NCBI RefSeq assembly: GCF_900605015.1
Contig: NZ_LR027573.1
Coordinates: 204,375 to 268,374 of the forward strand
Source: Olsenella sp. Marseille-P4559
GTDB taxonomy: Bacteria > Actinomycetota > Coriobacteriia > Coriobacteriales > Atopobiaceae
DNA length: 64,000 nucleotides
Direction: 5' to 3'
Shown: piece by piece, positions 8,401 through 17,670 of the stretch
How the letters are laid out: each line of letters begins with the position of its first letter
Numbering within the stretch: the first letter of the stretch is position 1
Made by a program: the position numbers and the translations under genes
The notes under the pieces: model-generated
Databases searched by the model: none
What the model was told of the DNA's origin: nothing
What the model saw: the letters and a program-made list of their open reading frames with translations, nothing else

Positions 8401-9741
8401 CTAGGCGTCGTACCTCTCCTTGTCGAGCGTCCCCTCCAGCTTGCTCACGATGACGGCGGTCGCCGCGTCACCCACGACGTTCATGGGCATGACACCCATG
8501 CCAGGAACGTAGTTGAGCGCGAGGACCAGGGAGTAGCCAACCAGGCACAGCGGCGTGTTGAGGCCGGCCCCGAGCATGACTACCGAGACGAGCGTCGCCC
8601 CGGCGGCGGGAATCGGCGGGGTGCCCATGGAGACCGTGATCGCAATGAGGGCGGCTGTGGCGATAAGGGCGGGCGTCATCTGGATGCCCGCAGCGGTGCC
8701 GATGAAGGTGACGGCTATTATCTGCATCGTTGTGGTCCCGTTCATGTTGATGGTCGCACCCGTAGGCAGGACGAAGCTTGCCACGTCCCTCGAGCAGCCG
8801 AGCTCGTTGACGCACGTCTCCATGTTGAGCGGCAGCGTCGCCGCGGAGGACTGCGTTGCGGCACCGAACAGTGCGATCTTGGCCGACTTGCGGGCGAAGG
8901 TGATGGGGTTCAGGCGCGCAACCAGGGCGACCGCAGCTGGGTAGAGCGCAAAAGCGAGAAGGATGCACAGAAGCATCGTGGTCGCAATCCACACCGCCGC
9001 AGGGCGCAGGTAGTCGGTGCCATAGACGGCAAGACTCCTCGTGACCATGCAGAAGATGCTCAGGGGTCCGAGCTTCCCCAGAACGAAGTTGACGAAGATC
9101 TGGATCAGCTCGTTCAGGCTCTCGAGGAGGTCCTTGATCGGTTTGGCCCTCTCCCCCATCTTCGCCATGCAGATGCCCGCGACAATCCCGATGAAGCACA
9201 CGGCAAGGACGGAGCCGTTGTCGGACATCGCGGTGAACATGTTCGAGGGGACGATGTTGACGATGATGGAGAGCGGGTTGTATGCGTCGACGAGCTTGGT
9301 CTCGACGACCTCGGCCTCCGGCAGGGTGACGGTGAAGCCACCTGACTGGGCGACGAGGTAGGACACGATGCCCGCGACCGTCGCGGCCGCGACGTAGAGG
9401 CAGAAGAAGGTGACGAGCATGCGCACGGCGATGCGACCGAGCCTCTCGGGCTGTGCCAGGCTGCAGATGGACAGCGCCAGGGACACGAGGACAACGGGGA
9501 TGATTGCGACCTGCAGCATGTGCATGAACAACTGGCTGACTATGTAGAACAGGCCGAGCCCATTCGTGCCCGCCTCGCTGGTTATGTCGACGAACAGCGC
9601 CTGGTAAATGAGCTTCCAAACATCGCTTCCCGCACCAATCGCACCACGGAGCGCTATGAAGCCGACACCCGCGAGGATGCCCAGCAGGACCGCAACGAAC
9701 ATCCGCTGAACGATTGTGAGCTTCTTCCTACCCTGCGACAT
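8401..9741 (-). CDS. dicarboxylate/amino acid:cation symporter (DAACS family)
   Basis: A 446-residue membrane protein of the GltP/DctA fold. It has several hydrophobic helices, a serine-rich re-entrant motif (GAATQSSAATLPLN), and the helix 7 signature PTGATINMNGTT followed by the second re-entrant loop GTPPIPAAG. Such proteins couple uptake of glutamate, aspartate or C4-dicarboxylates to sodium or protons. The start is set at MSQGRKK because the upstream in-frame extension is not family-like. It sits inside a sugar cluster, so it may carry an acidic sugar product or be incidental. Confidence 0.88.
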   Translation of the reverse strand: MSQGRKKLTIVQRMFVAVLLGILAGVGFIALRGAIGAGSDVWKLIYQALFVDITSEAGTNGLGLFYIVSQLFMHMLQVAIIPVVLVSLALSICSLAQPERLGRIAVRMLVTFFCLYVAAATVAGIVSYLVAQSGGFTVTLPEAEVVETKLVDAYNPLSIIVNIVPSNMFTAMSDNGSVLAVCFIGIVAGICMAKMGERAKPIKDLLESLNELIQIFVNFVLGKLGPLSIFCMVTRSLAVYGTDYLRPAAVWIATTMLLCILLAFALYPAAVALVARLNPITFARKSAKIALFGAATQSSAATLPLNMETCVNELGCSRDVASFVLPTGATINMNGTTTMQIIAVTFIGTAAGIQMTPALIATAALIAITVSMGTPPIPAAGATLVSVVMLGAGLNTPLCLVGYSLVLALNYVPGMGVMPMNVVGDAATAVIVSKLEGTLDKERYDA

Positions 9742-9845
9742 CTCCGCCGCCTCTCTGACTGTCGGATGGGGTGCGCCTCGCCCGTGAAGGTCAAGGCACA
9801 CCCCACGGCGAACGAACCGTGTGGCGCCGGTGCGGCGCCGCAAAA

Positions 9846-10832
9846 CTACTTGTCGAGCGTCTCCGCCATGTCGCGCATCTTGCGCAGGTCATCGTCGGAG
9901 ATGACGATGTCGGCGGCACGGGCGTTCATGTCCACCTGGTCAGGCGCGGTCGCGCCGGTGAGCAGGTTGACCTCGTCGCCCTGGTTCATGATCCAGGCGA
10001 GGCACAGCGTGGGGATGGTGCAGTCGTACTTCTCGCAGAGGGGCCTCCACTCGTCGAGCATGTCGATGACGCGCTCCATGTTGCCCGGCTGCCACCACTT
10101 CTTGTTGCCGCGCGCGTTGCCGGGCTCGGGACGGTAGCCCTTGGAGATGGTCCCGGTGAGAAGGCCCTGCTCGAGCGGCGAGTACGCCTGCATGGTGATG
10201 CGGTGCTCGCGGCACAGCGGGAGAAGGTCCCTCTCGACGCCGCGCTCGAGGACGTTGTACTTGCCTTGCACCAGGTCGAGCTCGCAGCAGCCCAGGTACT
10301 CCTCGATCTGTGGGATGCTCACGTTGGCTGCGCCGATGGCGCGAATCTTACCCTCCTTCTTCAGGTCGTTGAGCGCGCCGACGGTCTCGGGGATAGGCGT
10401 CTCGAAGGGCGGCACGGAGGGCCAGTGGGTCATGTAGAGGTCGATGTGGTCGGTGCCGAGGCGCTGTAGGGACTCCTCGACCTCGAGCTTGACCGACTCG
10501 GGCGTGAGCAGCTTGTAGAGCTGGCGGTCGCCGACCTTGTTCCAGGCGGTGCCCTTGCGGTTCCAGACGACGCCGCACTTGGTGACGAGGATGACCTTCT
10601 CGCGATCGATCCTCTTCAGGGCCTTGCCGACGATCTCCTCGGAGGCGCCGAAGTTGTAGCCGGGGGCAGTGTCGACCATGTTGATGCCCTGGTTGACCGC
10701 CTCAATGATGGTGTCGATGGCGTTCTGCTCGCTGGGGCCGCCACTCCAGGCGGGACCACCGCCGATGGCCCAGGTGCCGAGGCCCATCTTGGAGACCTGG
10801 ATGCCCGAGTTGCCAAGTTCCATGTATCGCAT
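9846..10832 (-). CDS. aldo/keto reductase
   Basis: A 328-residue (alpha/beta)8 NADPH oxidoreductase. The catalytic tetrad is visible: Asp in NMVDTAPGY with the Tyr of GYNFGASE, Lys in ILVTKCG, and His in LYMTHWPS. The NADP-binding C-terminal part is present. It resembles the IolS/YajO branch, which acts on sugars and aldehydes. It lies between the symporter and kinase genes of the carbohydrate cluster and probably reduces or oxidises a pathway sugar. Substrate unknown. Confidence 0.9.
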   Translation of the reverse strand: MRYMELGNSGIQVSKMGLGTWAIGGGPAWSGGPSEQNAIDTIIEAVNQGINMVDTAPGYNFGASEEIVGKALKRIDREKVILVTKCGVVWNRKGTAWNKVGDRQLYKLLTPESVKLEVEESLQRLGTDHIDLYMTHWPSVPPFETPIPETVGALNDLKKEGKIRAIGAANVSIPQIEEYLGCCELDLVQGKYNVLERGVERDLLPLCREHRITMQAYSPLEQGLLTGTISKGYRPEPGNARGNKKWWQPGNMERVIDMLDEWRPLCEKYDCTIPTLCLAWIMNQGDEVNLLTGATAPDQVDMNARAADIVISDDDLRKMRDMAETLDK

Positions 10833-10883
10833 AAACCCCTCCTTCTTGGGGCGGGGCCCACAGTGCCCCGCCAGGGACTTTTC

Positions 10884-11849
10884 CTAACGCGCGTTCTGCT
10901 TGCGGTACCGCTCGAGCGCCTGGTCGAAGACGACCCTGTCGGTGATTCCCGTCGTGGCCCCGACGCTCTGGATCGCGATGGAGGCGGCAACGTTGCCGTA
11001 CTCTGTGCACTTGCGGACGTCTCTGCCCTCGAGGAGCCCGGTGATGAAGCCCGAGGCAAAGTTGTCACCTGCCCCGGTGGTGTCGATGGGGGTCATGCCA
11101 CCCATGGCGGGTACGACCATCTGGCCGCAGTCGACACCCTTGACAAAGGCACCGGCACGCCCGATCTTGATGACGGCGTGTTTGACGCCATAGGACAAGA
11201 TCTTGTCGGCGACGCCCTCGACGGTCTTCTCGCCCGTCATGGCCCGTGCCTCGTCGTTGTTGGGGAAGAAGTAGTCGACGTAGGAGAGGGCCTCGGCGAC
11301 GTCGTCGAAGGTCTCGCCCAGGCGGGGCTTGATCATGTCGGCGCAGATGGTCATGCCGGCATCCCTCGCAACCTTGAAGATCCTCACGATGGCGTCGTTG
11401 TCCAGCCGCGGACTGTTGAAGAAGCTCGCCATAGACAGGACGCGCCCCCTCGGGACAAGACCGAGGCCGATGTCATCGCCGCACAGCTTCCAGAGGCTGC
11501 CGTTACGGTTGGTGACGAACGTCCGCTCGCCGTCTGCCGTGACCAGGCCGACGTTGATGGAGGTATCAACGCCGTCGGCACGGCGAACTCCCTCGCGGTC
11601 GATCCCCTCCCTGTCGCAGTGGCGGATGATGTAGTCGCCAACGGCGTCATTGCCAACGAGGCTGAGAAGCCCGACCCTGCCTCCCAGTCGGGAGATTATC
11701 GTCGACTCGTTGATGGCATCGCCGCCAATGGTCATCGAGATCTGCTCGAGGGGGTACGACTCGCTGTCGAAGATGTTCCTGTCGACCGGCTGCAGGGGCA
11801 CGTCCACGATTGCCGCGCCGACGCAGACAACATCAAGCGTCTTGTCCAT
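10884..11849 (-). CDS. PfkB-family carbohydrate kinase
   Basis: A 321-residue ribokinase-fold enzyme. The N-terminal substrate motif is GGDAINESTIISRLGG, and the C-terminal PfkB signature DTTGAGDNFASGF carries the catalytic Asp and anion hole. It phosphorylates a sugar or sugar phosphate with ATP. Being directly before a class II aldolase and close to a ketose-phosphate epimerase, it most likely makes the ketose phosphate or bisphosphate that the aldolase cleaves. The exact sugar cannot be assigned. Confidence 0.9.
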   Translation of the reverse strand: MDKTLDVVCVGAAIVDVPLQPVDRNIFDSESYPLEQISMTIGGDAINESTIISRLGGRVGLLSLVGNDAVGDYIIRHCDREGIDREGVRRADGVDTSINVGLVTADGERTFVTNRNGSLWKLCGDDIGLGLVPRGRVLSMASFFNSPRLDNDAIVRIFKVARDAGMTICADMIKPRLGETFDDVAEALSYVDYFFPNNDEARAMTGEKTVEGVADKILSYGVKHAVIKIGRAGAFVKGVDCGQMVVPAMGGMTPIDTTGAGDNFASGFITGLLEGRDVRKCTEYGNVAASIAIQSVGATTGITDRVVFDQALERYRKQNAR

Positions 11850-11870
11850 TGTGGGCTCCAGTCCTGCTCG

Positions 11871-12713
11871 CTACCTGAGGTCAGCCTTGTCAGCGTCGCC
11901 GAACAGCTCGATCTTGTGTTTCGCACGATCCTTCACGGCCTGACGGACGGCACGCTCGAGCTCGAGGAAGGACTTGTCCGTGCTCTTCCTGATGGCACCC
12001 ATGGCCGCGTCGCACAGCTCCGTGTGAATGTTGATCTTGGCAATGCCGAGCGAGATCGCGGTCTTGATGTCCTCATCACCGATGCCGGAGGCACCATGCA
12101 GGACCAGCGGCACGTCGACGGCGTCGCGGCACTTCTCGATGACGTCGAAGCTGATCTTGGGGGTGGCGCTGTAGTGGCCGTGGACGTTTCCGACGGCGAC
12201 GGCGAGCGAGTCGCAGTCGGTACGCTCGACGAACTCGGCCGCCTGGCTGGGGTCGGTGTAGGCGTAGGCCGCGAGGGCCTCCTCGTAGACGGTCTCGTTG
12301 CCAACGTGGCCGAGTTCGGCCTCGACGGGAACCCCAAGAGGGTGGAAGTAGTCGACGGCCATCTTGATCTCGGCGATATTGTCCTCAAAGGACATGGCCG
12401 AGGCGTCGCGCATGACGGAGTTCATGCCGTGGGTGTAGGCGTTCTTGATGATGTCCATGCTGCGGCCGTGATCCCAGTGGGTGATGACGGGGACCTTGGC
12501 CTCCTTGGCCATGGCAAGCATCATCCAACAGAAGTCCTCGAAGACCGTATTGCCCACGAAGCCGGTCCCGAAGGAGATGATGATGGGCGCGTTCTCCTCC
12601 TCGGCGGCGTCGATGACGCCCATGAGCATCTCGGCGTTCCAGACGTTGAAGTGCGGAATCGCGAACTGGCCGTCCTTGGCCTTGTTCTCCCAGTACTTGA
12701 TGTTGGCAAGCAT
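11871..12713 (-). CDS. class II ketose-(bis)phosphate aldolase
   Basis: A 280-residue zinc aldolase of the FbaA/GatY/KbaY family. It starts MLANIKYWENKAKDGQFAIP with the family HFNVWNAEML block. Zinc ligands are in PVITHWDHGRSMD, and further His residues are in VGNVHGHYSATPKI and LVLHGASGIGDEDIK. The phosphate-binding GI(A)KINIHTEL segment is present. It splits a ketose 1-phosphate or 1,6-bisphosphate into dihydroxyacetone phosphate and an aldehyde. Cluster context favours a tagatose/allulose-type substrate over glycolytic fructose bisphosphate. Confidence 0.9.
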   Translation of the reverse strand: MLANIKYWENKAKDGQFAIPHFNVWNAEMLMGVIDAAEEENAPIIISFGTGFVGNTVFEDFCWMMLAMAKEAKVPVITHWDHGRSMDIIKNAYTHGMNSVMRDASAMSFEDNIAEIKMAVDYFHPLGVPVEAELGHVGNETVYEEALAAYAYTDPSQAAEFVERTDCDSLAVAVGNVHGHYSATPKISFDVIEKCRDAVDVPLVLHGASGIGDEDIKTAISLGIAKINIHTELCDAAMGAIRKSTDKSFLELERAVRQAVKDRAKHKIELFGDADKADLR

Positions 12714-12766
12714 GCTGTTCCTTCCAGGTTCGTGTCTTGTGTTTGCTGGCTGCGCAGGGAAGAGGC

Positions 12767-13837
12767 CTACTCGCAGCCGGGGGTCCCGGCGACCTTGACG
12801 ACGCCCTTGACCATGTCGGCCTTCCTCTTGGGGTCGATGGCCTCGGTGAACGCTCGCTGGACGTCCCTGTAGTCGTAGACGTTGGTAACCATGGACTTGA
12901 CGTCGAACTTCCCGCTGGCAATCGCCTCGATGGTGCGGGGGAAGTCGTTGCAGTAGCGGAAGGACGTCTGGATGACGACCTCGCGGTTGATCTTGAGGAA
13001 GTCGATGGGCACGGGCTTGCTCTGGGTGCCGACCATCATGATCTTGCCACCGCGGGCGACGATCTGGATGGCCTGCTGCGCGAGGAAGCCGGAGCCCGAG
13101 CACTCGAATACGAGGTCGACGCCGTGGTCGCCGAACTTCTCGTCAGAGCGCAGGTATTTGACGATGTCGGTGCCCTTGCCGTTAATGACTTCCTTTGCGC
13201 CGAGCCTCTTGGCAAGCTCGAGCTTGGAGGGGATGACATCGACGACCGTGACGTCGGTTGCGCCGAGGCTCAGACAGGCCTGCAGCGTCATGAGGCCAAT
13301 CGTGCCGCCGCCGAGGATGACGATGTGGCTGCCGAGGCTGGCGCCACCGAGGATGGCGGCGTGCATGCCCACCGCGGCGGGCTCGACGAGCGCAGCCTCC
13401 ATGGTGCTCATGCCCTCGGGGACATGGTAGGTCCACTCGGCGGGATGCACCATGTACTGGCAGAGCGCGCCGCGGTAGTTGGGCTGCGTTGCCATGAAGT
13501 CGACGTCGGGGCAGATGTTGTAGCGCCCCTCGCGGCAGTAGCCGCACGTCCCGTCGGGCACTCCGGGCTCGATGAGGACCTTGTCGCCGGGCTTGAACTC
13601 GGTGACGTCAGCGCCAACCGCGGCGACCTCTCCGGCGACCTCGTGGCCGAGGCCGATCACCTGGTTGGGGTCCTTGGGCGGAATGAAGGGGCCAAACTCG
13701 AAGCCGTGGATGTCGGAGCCGCACATGCCAACGTACTCGACCTTGAGCAGGATGTCGTTGGGGCCAGGCGTGGGGACGGGCGTCTCGCAAATCTCGAATC
13801 GCTTCGGCTCCACGAGGATTGCCTTGCTGTTCTTCAT
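12767..13837 (-). CDS. zinc-dependent polyol (sorbitol/xylitol-type) dehydrogenase
   Basis: A medium-chain dehydrogenase of 356 residues. Catalytic zinc site: Cys in GMCGSDIHG, GHEVAGE, and Glu in ALVEPAAVG. Structural zinc cysteines lie in GTCGYCREGRYNICPD, and the Rossmann motif is ILGGGTIGLM. The EPGVPDGTCGYC and YNICPDVDFMA blocks are those of sorbitol/xylitol dehydrogenases, which oxidise a polyol to a ketose with NAD. ATG at 13837 is preceded by AGGAAG. The ketose product would feed the kinase and aldolase. Confidence 0.9.
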   Translation of the reverse strand: MKNSKAILVEPKRFEICETPVPTPGPNDILLKVEYVGMCGSDIHGFEFGPFIPPKDPNQVIGLGHEVAGEVAAVGADVTEFKPGDKVLIEPGVPDGTCGYCREGRYNICPDVDFMATQPNYRGALCQYMVHPAEWTYHVPEGMSTMEAALVEPAAVGMHAAILGGASLGSHIVILGGGTIGLMTLQACLSLGATDVTVVDVIPSKLELAKRLGAKEVINGKGTDIVKYLRSDEKFGDHGVDLVFECSGSGFLAQQAIQIVARGGKIMMVGTQSKPVPIDFLKINREVVIQTSFRYCNDFPRTIEAIASGKFDVKSMVTNVYDYRDVQRAFTEAIDPKRKADMVKGVVKVAGTPGCE

Positions 13838-13885
13838 TGTGATCAACACTTCCTAGGGTCTTGTGGTCTTCGGGGTGCGCTCGTG

Positions 13886-15271
13886 CTACTCGACGTCACC
13901 GATGGACTCGACGGACTCCCCACGCGTCTCGATGCCCAAGGCGGCGACCGCGATCGCGATGATCACGGCGACGATGGCGAGGAGGACGAAGACGTAGCTG
14001 GAGTTGGCGGCCGCGAGCGAGGTGACCAGGAACGGGAAGAAGACGTTGCTCAGACGGCCCATGGCGTTGCAGAAGCCGGAGCCGGAGAGCTTGGCCGAGG
14101 TGGGCCACATCTCGGGCACGTAGACGGCGGACGCATAGCAGACGTACATGTAGATGACCGTGTTGAGCAGGAACGTGAGGGCGATGAGGCCGTTCATGTC
14201 GACGAGGCGAAGCTGCGTGGCAGCGCCAGTCGCAATGCCGAGGGCTGCCATGCCCGAGAGCAGCAGGACGCCCATGACCTTGCGTGGGACGCGGTCGATG
14301 ACCAGCGACGCGATGAAGATGCCGAAGGGGGCGCCAAACAGGCCGAACATGGTCATGAACTGCGAGGTCGACGTATTGTAGCCAAGGCCGACGAGAAGCG
14401 ACGGCATCCAGGTCATGAGTGTGTACTGGATGGTGTTCATTCCGATGAGCACCAGGGAGCCGACGATGGTGCGGCGCATCAGCTTGCCGTGGAACAGGGC
14501 GGCGTACGGAAGGCTCTTGACCTTCGCGGGCTCCTCGGTGACGGGCGGCAGGGGCTTGCCGGTGGACGCCTCAATCTCCTTCTCGATCTTGGTGAGGATG
14601 GCGTCAGCCTCTTCGACGCGACCCTGAGACTCGAGCCAACGCGGAGACTCGGGGAACTTGGAGGCGATGAGAAGCGATGCGATGATCGAGAGCGCGGAGG
14701 GAATCATGAACTGCACGCGCCAGTTCATGCTCATGGAGAGGCCCGAGCTGATGAGGATGAAGCCGATGAGGTTGGCGATGGGATGCGCCCAGTTGCCGAT
14801 GAAGGAGGTGCGGCTGGACCACGTGCCGCGGTTGCGGCCGGGGACGTACTCGGTGAAGCCCGCGAACAGCACGACGAGCAGCGCACCGAGGGCGAAGCCC
14901 TGGACGAATCTGCAGACGTAGAGCACCTGGACGTTGGGTGCGAACGCGGCGCCAAGCATGACGAGGATGTGGAGCGCCTCGTACACCAGGATGGACTTCT
15001 TGCGGCCGATCCTGTCACCGATGGGGCCGCCGACCAGGGCACCGAAAAGCTGGCCCAAGGTGTAGACGGTTCCCCACATGGCGAGGAGCGTGGTGCCCGA
15101 TTGGAGCCAGTGGACCTCGTTCAGAAGGATGTTCTGGACGGAGCCCGAGATTGCGTTCGACCAGCACACGAGCAGTGCGAACGCGACGATGAGCCACATC
15201 TTGACGTGCCAGCTCGAGTTGGGCAGACGATCGAGCCTCGCACCGATGTTTGCCCCCTTGATTTCGTTCAT
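13886..15271 (-). CDS. MFS transporter, sugar/polyol type
   Basis: A 461-residue major facilitator with twelve predicted helices. Loop 2-3 carries GGPIGDRIGRKKS and the equivalent C-terminal loop carries ASLVIDRVPRKVM. A central cytoplasmic loop (SQGRVEEADAILTKIEKEIE) separates the halves, as in the sugar porter and NanT-like groups. It is the only obvious sugar importer of the cluster, so it probably brings in the polyol or sugar that the two dehydrogenases use. Confidence 0.88.
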   Translation of the reverse strand: MNEIKGANIGARLDRLPNSSWHVKMWLIVAFALLVCWSNAISGSVQNILLNEVHWLQSGTTLLAMWGTVYTLGQLFGALVGGPIGDRIGRKKSILVYEALHILVMLGAAFAPNVQVLYVCRFVQGFALGALLVVLFAGFTEYVPGRNRGTWSSRTSFIGNWAHPIANLIGFILISSGLSMSMNWRVQFMIPSALSIIASLLIASKFPESPRWLESQGRVEEADAILTKIEKEIEASTGKPLPPVTEEPAKVKSLPYAALFHGKLMRRTIVGSLVLIGMNTIQYTLMTWMPSLLVGLGYNTSTSQFMTMFGLFGAPFGIFIASLVIDRVPRKVMGVLLLSGMAALGIATGAATQLRLVDMNGLIALTFLLNTVIYMYVCYASAVYVPEMWPTSAKLSGSGFCNAMGRLSNVFFPFLVTSLAAANSSYVFVLLAIVAVIIAIAVAALGIETRGESVESIGDVE

Positions 15272-15319
15272 TCCTTCTCTCCGTTCTTGCCTTTGTCTGT
15301 TTCCTGCGGGGACACATCC

Positions 15320-16015
15320 CTACGAGCGAACGGCGTCCCTCAGTGCGGAGTTGACCTCGCCCTGCATCACGTCCCAGGCGCGCTCGATGTCAGCGTCCTT
15401 GTTCCAGAGCGCCGGGGGACCGAGTACGACCACGTCGGCGCCGGCCTCGTACAGCGGCCGGTAGACATCACCGTTCATGGAGCCGTCAGCCTCGATGAGG
15501 AAGTCGAGGCCCATCTGGCGGCGCCAGTCGGCGAGCGTGCGAATCTTGTCGTACATCTGCTCGATGACCCTCTGGCCCGCGTAGCCCGCGTCAACGATCA
15601 TGACCGTCACCTTCGAGAGGAGGGGCAGGTAGTGCCTGATGCCCTCGAGCGGCGCGGCGGGGTTGAGGGCGACGCCCGCCTTGCAACCCAACGAGATGAT
15701 TCTGTTGATGGTCACGAACGCGTCGCTCTCGATGCAGTCTGTGTGCGGCGTGATGTAGGTCGCACCCGCCCTTGCGCACTCCTCGATAATCCACTGGGGA
15801 TGCCTGACCATGAGGTGGGCGTCCATGGGGGTGGTGGTCCTCCCCTTCAGTGCGGCCATGAAGTCCGGGCCGATGCTGTAGGTCTTGACATAGTTTCCAT
15901 CCTTGATGTCGATGTGGAAGAAGTCCGCGCGTCCGTCGATGAACTCGACCTGGCGTGCGAAGTCAAATAGGTCGCAGCAACCCATCGACGGTGCGAGCAA
16001 GAGCCTCTTTTCCAT
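15320..16015 (-). CDS. alsE: ribulose-/allulose-phosphate 3-epimerase (AlsE-like)
   Basis: A 231-residue TIM barrel of the ribulose-phosphate 3-epimerase family. Metal and catalytic residues are visible in FFHIDIKDG, MDAHLMV, VMIVDAGYAGQ and EADGSMNGD. Length and the sequence around IEFIDxRADFFHIDI match E. coli D-allulose-6-phosphate 3-epimerase more than Rpe: the second His-containing TLHPE motif is TPHTD here. It would interconvert C3 epimers of a ketose 6-phosphate. ATG at 16015 follows GGGAGG. Confidence 0.85.
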   Translation of the reverse strand: MEKRLLLAPSMGCCDLFDFARQVEFIDGRADFFHIDIKDGNYVKTYSIGPDFMAALKGRTTTPMDAHLMVRHPQWIIEECARAGATYITPHTDCIESDAFVTINRIISLGCKAGVALNPAAPLEGIRHYLPLLSKVTVMIVDAGYAGQRVIEQMYDKIRTLADWRRQMGLDFLIEADGSMNGDVYRPLYEAGADVVVLGPPALWNKDADIERAWDVMQGEVNSALRDAVRS

Positions 16016-16058
16016 GGCGTTGCCTCCCTGCTCGTGGCGAACCGACACCCCGTGGCCG

Positions 16059-17219
16059 CTAGTCGAAGTCGTAGTCGTCGGCATAGTCCTTCTCGCCGAA
16101 CTCCTTGGCGTCCTTGTCATCCTCGTCGTAGTGGAAGACGACCTTGACGGCGGACTTGTCGGCCATGGCCTTGAAGCCCTCGCGCCACTGGGAGAGACCC
16201 ATGCGGTGCGTGATCATCGGCTGCATCATCACGGCACCGGACTTGATGAGGCGGATGCACTCACGCCAGGAGGTGGAGTCGTAGGCCTGGTGGCCGATGA
16301 TGCTCTTGTTCCACTCGGTGATGTTGTTGATGGAGAACTCAAGCGGCTTGAAGCCCATGCCGACACGAACGACCTCGCCGTTGGGGCGCAGCATCTCGAG
16401 GGACTGCTTGAGGGCGATGTTGGCGCCGGAGCACTCGACAACCAGGCCCAGGTTGTCGCGGCCGCATATCTCGATGCAGCGCGCGACGACATCCTCGGTG
16501 GAGCCGTTGACGCAGTGGGTGGCGCCAACCTCGCGAGCGATCGGGAAGCGGGTCTCGACGTCCTCCTGCAGGCCGACCGTCACGATGTTGATGGCACCCA
16601 TGATTCGGGCGACCTGGACGGCGAACAGGCCCAGGGGACCGGTTCCGAACACGACGACGTCCTGGCCGGGGAGCAGACTGGACTGCTGGGCGATGGCGTT
16701 GTAGGAGTTGGAGACGGGATCGAGAAGGGCTGCCTCCTCATACTTCACGCCCTCGGGAATCTCCCAGATGGCGTGCGGGTGGAGCTGCAGGATTCCGCCG
16801 GGAATCTTGGCGTATTTGGCGAAGCCGCCCGAGCCACCGAAGACGTCCCAGTTATGGTCGAGGCCCAAACCCGACTTGTGCTCGCAGAGCATGAAATCGC
16901 CGCGCTCGCAGGCGGGACACTTGCCGCAGGCCTTGCCGGAGTTGTCGGAGACGACGCGCTGACCGACCTTCCAGTCGGTCACGTTCTTGCCGACCTTGAC
17001 GATAACGCCGGCGAACTCGTGACCGCGGATGGAGTCGACCTTCTCCGAGGTGTTGCTGCCCTCAAGGTCAGCGTACCAGTGCTTCATGTCGGCACCGCAG
17101 ATGGCGGCCGCCTTGATTCGGATGATCACGTCGTCGGGGCCGCACTCGGGAGCTGGCACGTCGATGTAGTGATAGCCTCCGAACTCGCCATGGTCACAGT
17201 AACGGGTCAAAGCCTTCAT
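16059..17219 (-). CDS. second zinc-dependent medium-chain (sugar-)alcohol dehydrogenase
   Basis: A 386-residue MDR protein, first gene of the carbohydrate cluster. Catalytic zinc residues are in AAICGADMKHW and RGHEFAGV, structural zinc cysteines in ACGKCPACERGDFMLC, and the Rossmann turn is VFGTGPLGLF. It is only distantly similar to the other dehydrogenase of the cluster. The C-terminus is an unusual acidic tail (DEDDKDAKEFGEKDYADDYD). It probably oxidises a polyol or polyol phosphate. MKALTRYC at 17219 is the best start. Confidence 0.88.
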   Translation of the reverse strand: MKALTRYCDHGEFGGYHYIDVPAPECGPDDVIIRIKAAAICGADMKHWYADLEGSNTSEKVDSIRGHEFAGVIVKVGKNVTDWKVGQRVVSDNSGKACGKCPACERGDFMLCEHKSGLGLDHNWDVFGGSGGFAKYAKIPGGILQLHPHAIWEIPEGVKYEEAALLDPVSNSYNAIAQQSSLLPGQDVVVFGTGPLGLFAVQVARIMGAINIVTVGLQEDVETRFPIAREVGATHCVNGSTEDVVARCIEICGRDNLGLVVECSGANIALKQSLEMLRPNGEVVRVGMGFKPLEFSINNITEWNKSIIGHQAYDSTSWRECIRLIKSGAVMMQPMITHRMGLSQWREGFKAMADKSAVKVVFHYDEDDKDAKEFGEKDYADDYDFD

Positions 17220-17334
17220 ACGATTCCTCCCCTGTCCTTCCGGCGGCACCTTGCCCCCCGGTCTTCCTGACGCCTTCGTTCTTCACAGAATTTGTTTGCT
17301 TCAAATACTAAAACCTGTGTAGCATGTAATTTAC

Positions 17335-17372
17335 TCTGTGTTTTAAAAGAATAATTCTGTGTTTTGAAGAAT
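17335..17372. promoter_or_regulatory. direct repeats before the carbohydrate operon
   Basis: TCTGTGTTTTAAAAGAAT (17335-17352) and TTCTGTGTTTTGAAGAAT (17355-17372) are near-identical direct repeats 20 bp apart, two helical turns, and enclose GAATAATTCT. They lie ~115-150 bp before the first gene of the cluster. They look like an operator for the cluster regulator. Confidence 0.5.
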
Positions 17373-17533
17373 TACCGTGAACGGACCAATAGCGTCTGCA
17401 GGCGGTAAGCGAAAGGGGCTCACCATGGAGATAGGCCCCGTAACAGAGAAAATGTGGGGTTGGCCGCGTAAGACGGTATGGAGAAACGTCAGCGACGCTG
17501 TTCCTTGGGCGAGCGCCCCACAGTTATTGAACG

Positions 17534-17601
17534 TAATTTTGTGCGCGCGCAGCGTTTGCCCAGTTGAGCTTTTGAGCGGCGGGGATTGCGCGCAATAATC
17601 C
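17534..17601. repeat. GCGCGCAATAAT inverted-repeat element, copy 1
   Basis: The right arm GCGCGCAATAATCC and the weaker left arm AATTTTGTGCGCGC flank a centre containing GTTTGCCCAGTTGAGCTTTT. The second copy at 37211-37291 has the same centre and both arms intact. Confidence 0.7.
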
Positions 17602-17670
17602 GAGCGGGCCACGCCATTGGCTGGCGCGTGGGAGGGTTCGGAACCGTCTGTTGCGATCCGTTAAAACACG

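Noticed and set aside
10863-12872. 669-codon plus-strand frame
   Set aside because: Antisense to the kinase and aldolase genes, which are well supported.
12737-15970. 1077-codon open frame on the plus strand
   Set aside because: It lies antisense to the dehydrogenase, MFS and epimerase genes, which have clear motifs and ribosome sites. Long antisense frames are common in GC-rich DNA.
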